DNA of 39,541 bases, taken from NCBI GenBank assembly GCA_003220685.1, contig QHTE01000012.1, positions 1 to 39,541 on the forward strand, read 5' to 3'. Of the stretch, positions 38,476-39,541 are shown piece after piece (within the stretch, counting starts at the first letter, position 1; each line of letters begins with the position of its first letter). The notes under the pieces were generated by a model. The model saw only the letters and a program-made list of their open reading frames with translations, was not told where the DNA came from and did not search any database. The position numbers were made by a program, and so were the translations under genes. Source of the stretch: Candidatus Rokuibacteriota bacterium (GTDB lineage Bacteria > Methylomirabilota > Methylomirabilia > Rokubacteriales > CSP1-6).

Positions 38476-39541
38476 TCAGCGCTTCAGCAGGTAGGGGACG
38501 TCGGCCACCACGGTGTTCTTTCGAAAGAGCAGGGCCCCCTTGACCAGGAGGGCCGTCTGGTTGTGCAGGGCGTGCTGCCACCAGTGGCGCGGCAGGAACT
38601 CCGGGAGCACGATCGTGACCATCTGCTCGTCCCCGCGCGACTGGATCTGATCCAGATAGTCCAGCAGCGGCCGCAGGAGCGAGCGGTACGGCGACGTCAG
38701 GACCACCAGCGGAACGCTGAGGCCCCACTTGCCCCACTTCTCCTCGAGACGGGCCGTCCGCGTCGGGTCCGTCTCGACGTAGACCGCCCGCACCACCGCG
38801 GTCGGCGCGAGCGTGCGAGCGTACTGCACGGCACGGACGACGCCCCGGTGCACGTCGCCGATCAGCACCAGGACCGTGTGCTGGAAGTCCGGCGGGCGCT
38901 CGAGGCCTTCGAGCGACAGCTCGTGCGCGACCTCGTCGTAGTGCCGGTGCATGACGACGAACGTCGTGACCAGGACCGGGACGACGACGACGACGATCCA
39001 CGCGCCCTCGACGAACTTCGTCACCGTCAGGGTCAGCAGCACCACGCCCGTCACCAGGGCGCCGCCTCCGTTGATCCACACGCGCCAGCGCCAGCCCTTC
39101 TCGCGAAGGCGCAGCCAGCGGCGCACCATGCCCCCCTGCGAGAGCGTGAACGAGATGAAGACGCCGATCGCGTAGAGCGGCAGGAGCGCGTGCGTGTCGC
39201 CCTGGAAGACGACGATCAGGAGGATGGCGAAGCCGCTCAGGATCAGGATGCCGTTGGAGAAGACCAGCCGGTCGCCCTGGTTCGCGAACTGCCGCGGCAC
39301 GAAGCGATCGCGCGCGAGGATGGACGACAGACGCGGAAAGTCGGCGTACGACGTGTTGGCGGCGAGGACCAGGATGAGCAAGGTGGCCGCCTGGACCAGG
39401 TAGTACGGCACGCCGTCGCCCCAGACGCGGCGCGCGATCTTCGACACGACCGTCTCGTCGCCGCCCGGGACGATCCCGAAGTCGTACGCGAGGTACGTGA
39501 TCCCCAGGAACATCACGATCGAGATGATGCCGAGCGCGGTC
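38476..39541 (-). CDS. APC-superfamily permease, C-terminal part (N-terminus beyond window)
   Basis: The last 355 residues of an amino-acid permease-like transporter. The first 230 carry about five helices (MFLGITYLAYDFG, LLILVLAANTSYADFPRLSSILARD, ILILSGFAILLIVVF, LLPLYAIGVFISFTLSQ, and a V/T-rich pair). The segment ANTSYADFPRL-x-LARDRFVPRQF is diagnostic for a large APC subgroup. The last 120 residues form a soluble USP-like tail (TVLVLIGDVHRGVVRAVQYART, VTIVLPEFLPRHWWQHALHNQ), probably regulatory. The substrate is unknown. The frame is open to 39541, so the true start lies outside. Confidence 0.88.
   Translation of the reverse strand, partial: TALGIISIVMFLGITYLAYDFGIVPGGDETVVSKIARRVWGDGVPYYLVQAATLLILVLAANTSYADFPRLSSILARDRFVPRQFANQGDRLVFSNGILILSGFAILLIVVFQGDTHALLPLYAIGVFISFTLSQGGMVRRWLRLREKGWRWRVWINGGGALVTGVVLLTLTVTKFVEGAWIVVVVVPVLVTTFVVMHRHYDEVAHELSLEGLERPPDFQHTVLVLIGDVHRGVVRAVQYARTLAPTAVVRAVYVETDPTRTARLEEKWGKWGLSVPLVVLTSPYRSLLRPLLDYLDQIQSRGDEQMVTIVLPEFLPRHWWQHALHNQTALLVKGALLFRKNTVVADVPYLLKR

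Noticed and set aside
1..39541. CRISPR arrays, rRNA, transposases or further tRNAs
   Set aside because: No regularly spaced repeats, no rRNA-like sequence and no other T-arm motif were found on either strand by reading.

Overview
The window is about 39.5 kb of very GC-rich bacterial DNA with tightly packed genes, many GTG starts and many four-base ATGA/GTGA overlaps. Gene content (LexA, TatA, sigma-54 response regulator, HD-GYP protein, KaiC-like ATPase, ATP-dependent DNA ligase, lone oligopeptide-binding protein, FIST, MBL and amidase proteins) fits an uncultured soil or subsurface bacterium. Candidatus Rokubacteria / Methylomirabilota is my best guess, but that rests on general impression only and not on a marker gene.

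Layout. 1-1336: right end of a probable integrated element, with a tyrosine integrase cut by the window edge, its terminator, a decayed NYN-domain gene, tandem 11-bp repeats, a perfect hairpin and a tRNA-Gly(CCC) whose 3' end faces the integrase. 1372-9077: solute-binding protein, a CCA-adding enzyme / KaiC-like ATPase / DNA ligase run, a divergent GAF-HD-GYP protein and a small membrane protein. 9236-15767: a minus-strand series of lexA, a TatA-like protein with a Cys/His tail, a HAD phosphatase, GT4 glycogen synthase, an NtrC-type regulator, its histidine kinase and a DedA protein. 15838-17393: an RRM RNA-binding protein and a glycosyltransferase.

17395-24790 is the most interesting block: an ArsR-type regulator preceded by an inverted repeat at its putative -10, then six overlapping genes for a membrane-bound complex related to group 4 hydrogenases and complex I. 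The small subunit keeps its four Fe-S cysteines. The large subunit has lost three of the four cysteines that would bind Ni-Fe, and no ferredoxin-type subunit is present. From memory, gene order and sizes match Mycobacterium tuberculosis Rv0081-Rv0087. I read it as an energy-converting-hydrogenase-related (Ehr-like) ion-pumping complex of unknown redox chemistry.

24787-39541: a methyltransferase and FIST protein, a PhzF-family protein, a DUF420 and an NRAMP-related pair, an amidase with a single-base frameshift, an MBL hydrolase, a zinc-ribbon protein, a zinc alcohol dehydrogenase, a FitAB/VapBC-type toxin-antitoxin pair with visible promoter and operator, a ketopantoate-reductase-like enzyme, a MalY/PatB aminotransferase, a membrane TPR protein and the C-terminal part of an APC-type permease. 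Several genes have a TAnnnT hexamer only 6-10 bases before the start codon, which suggests leaderless transcripts are common here. I saw no rRNA, CRISPR array or transposase.
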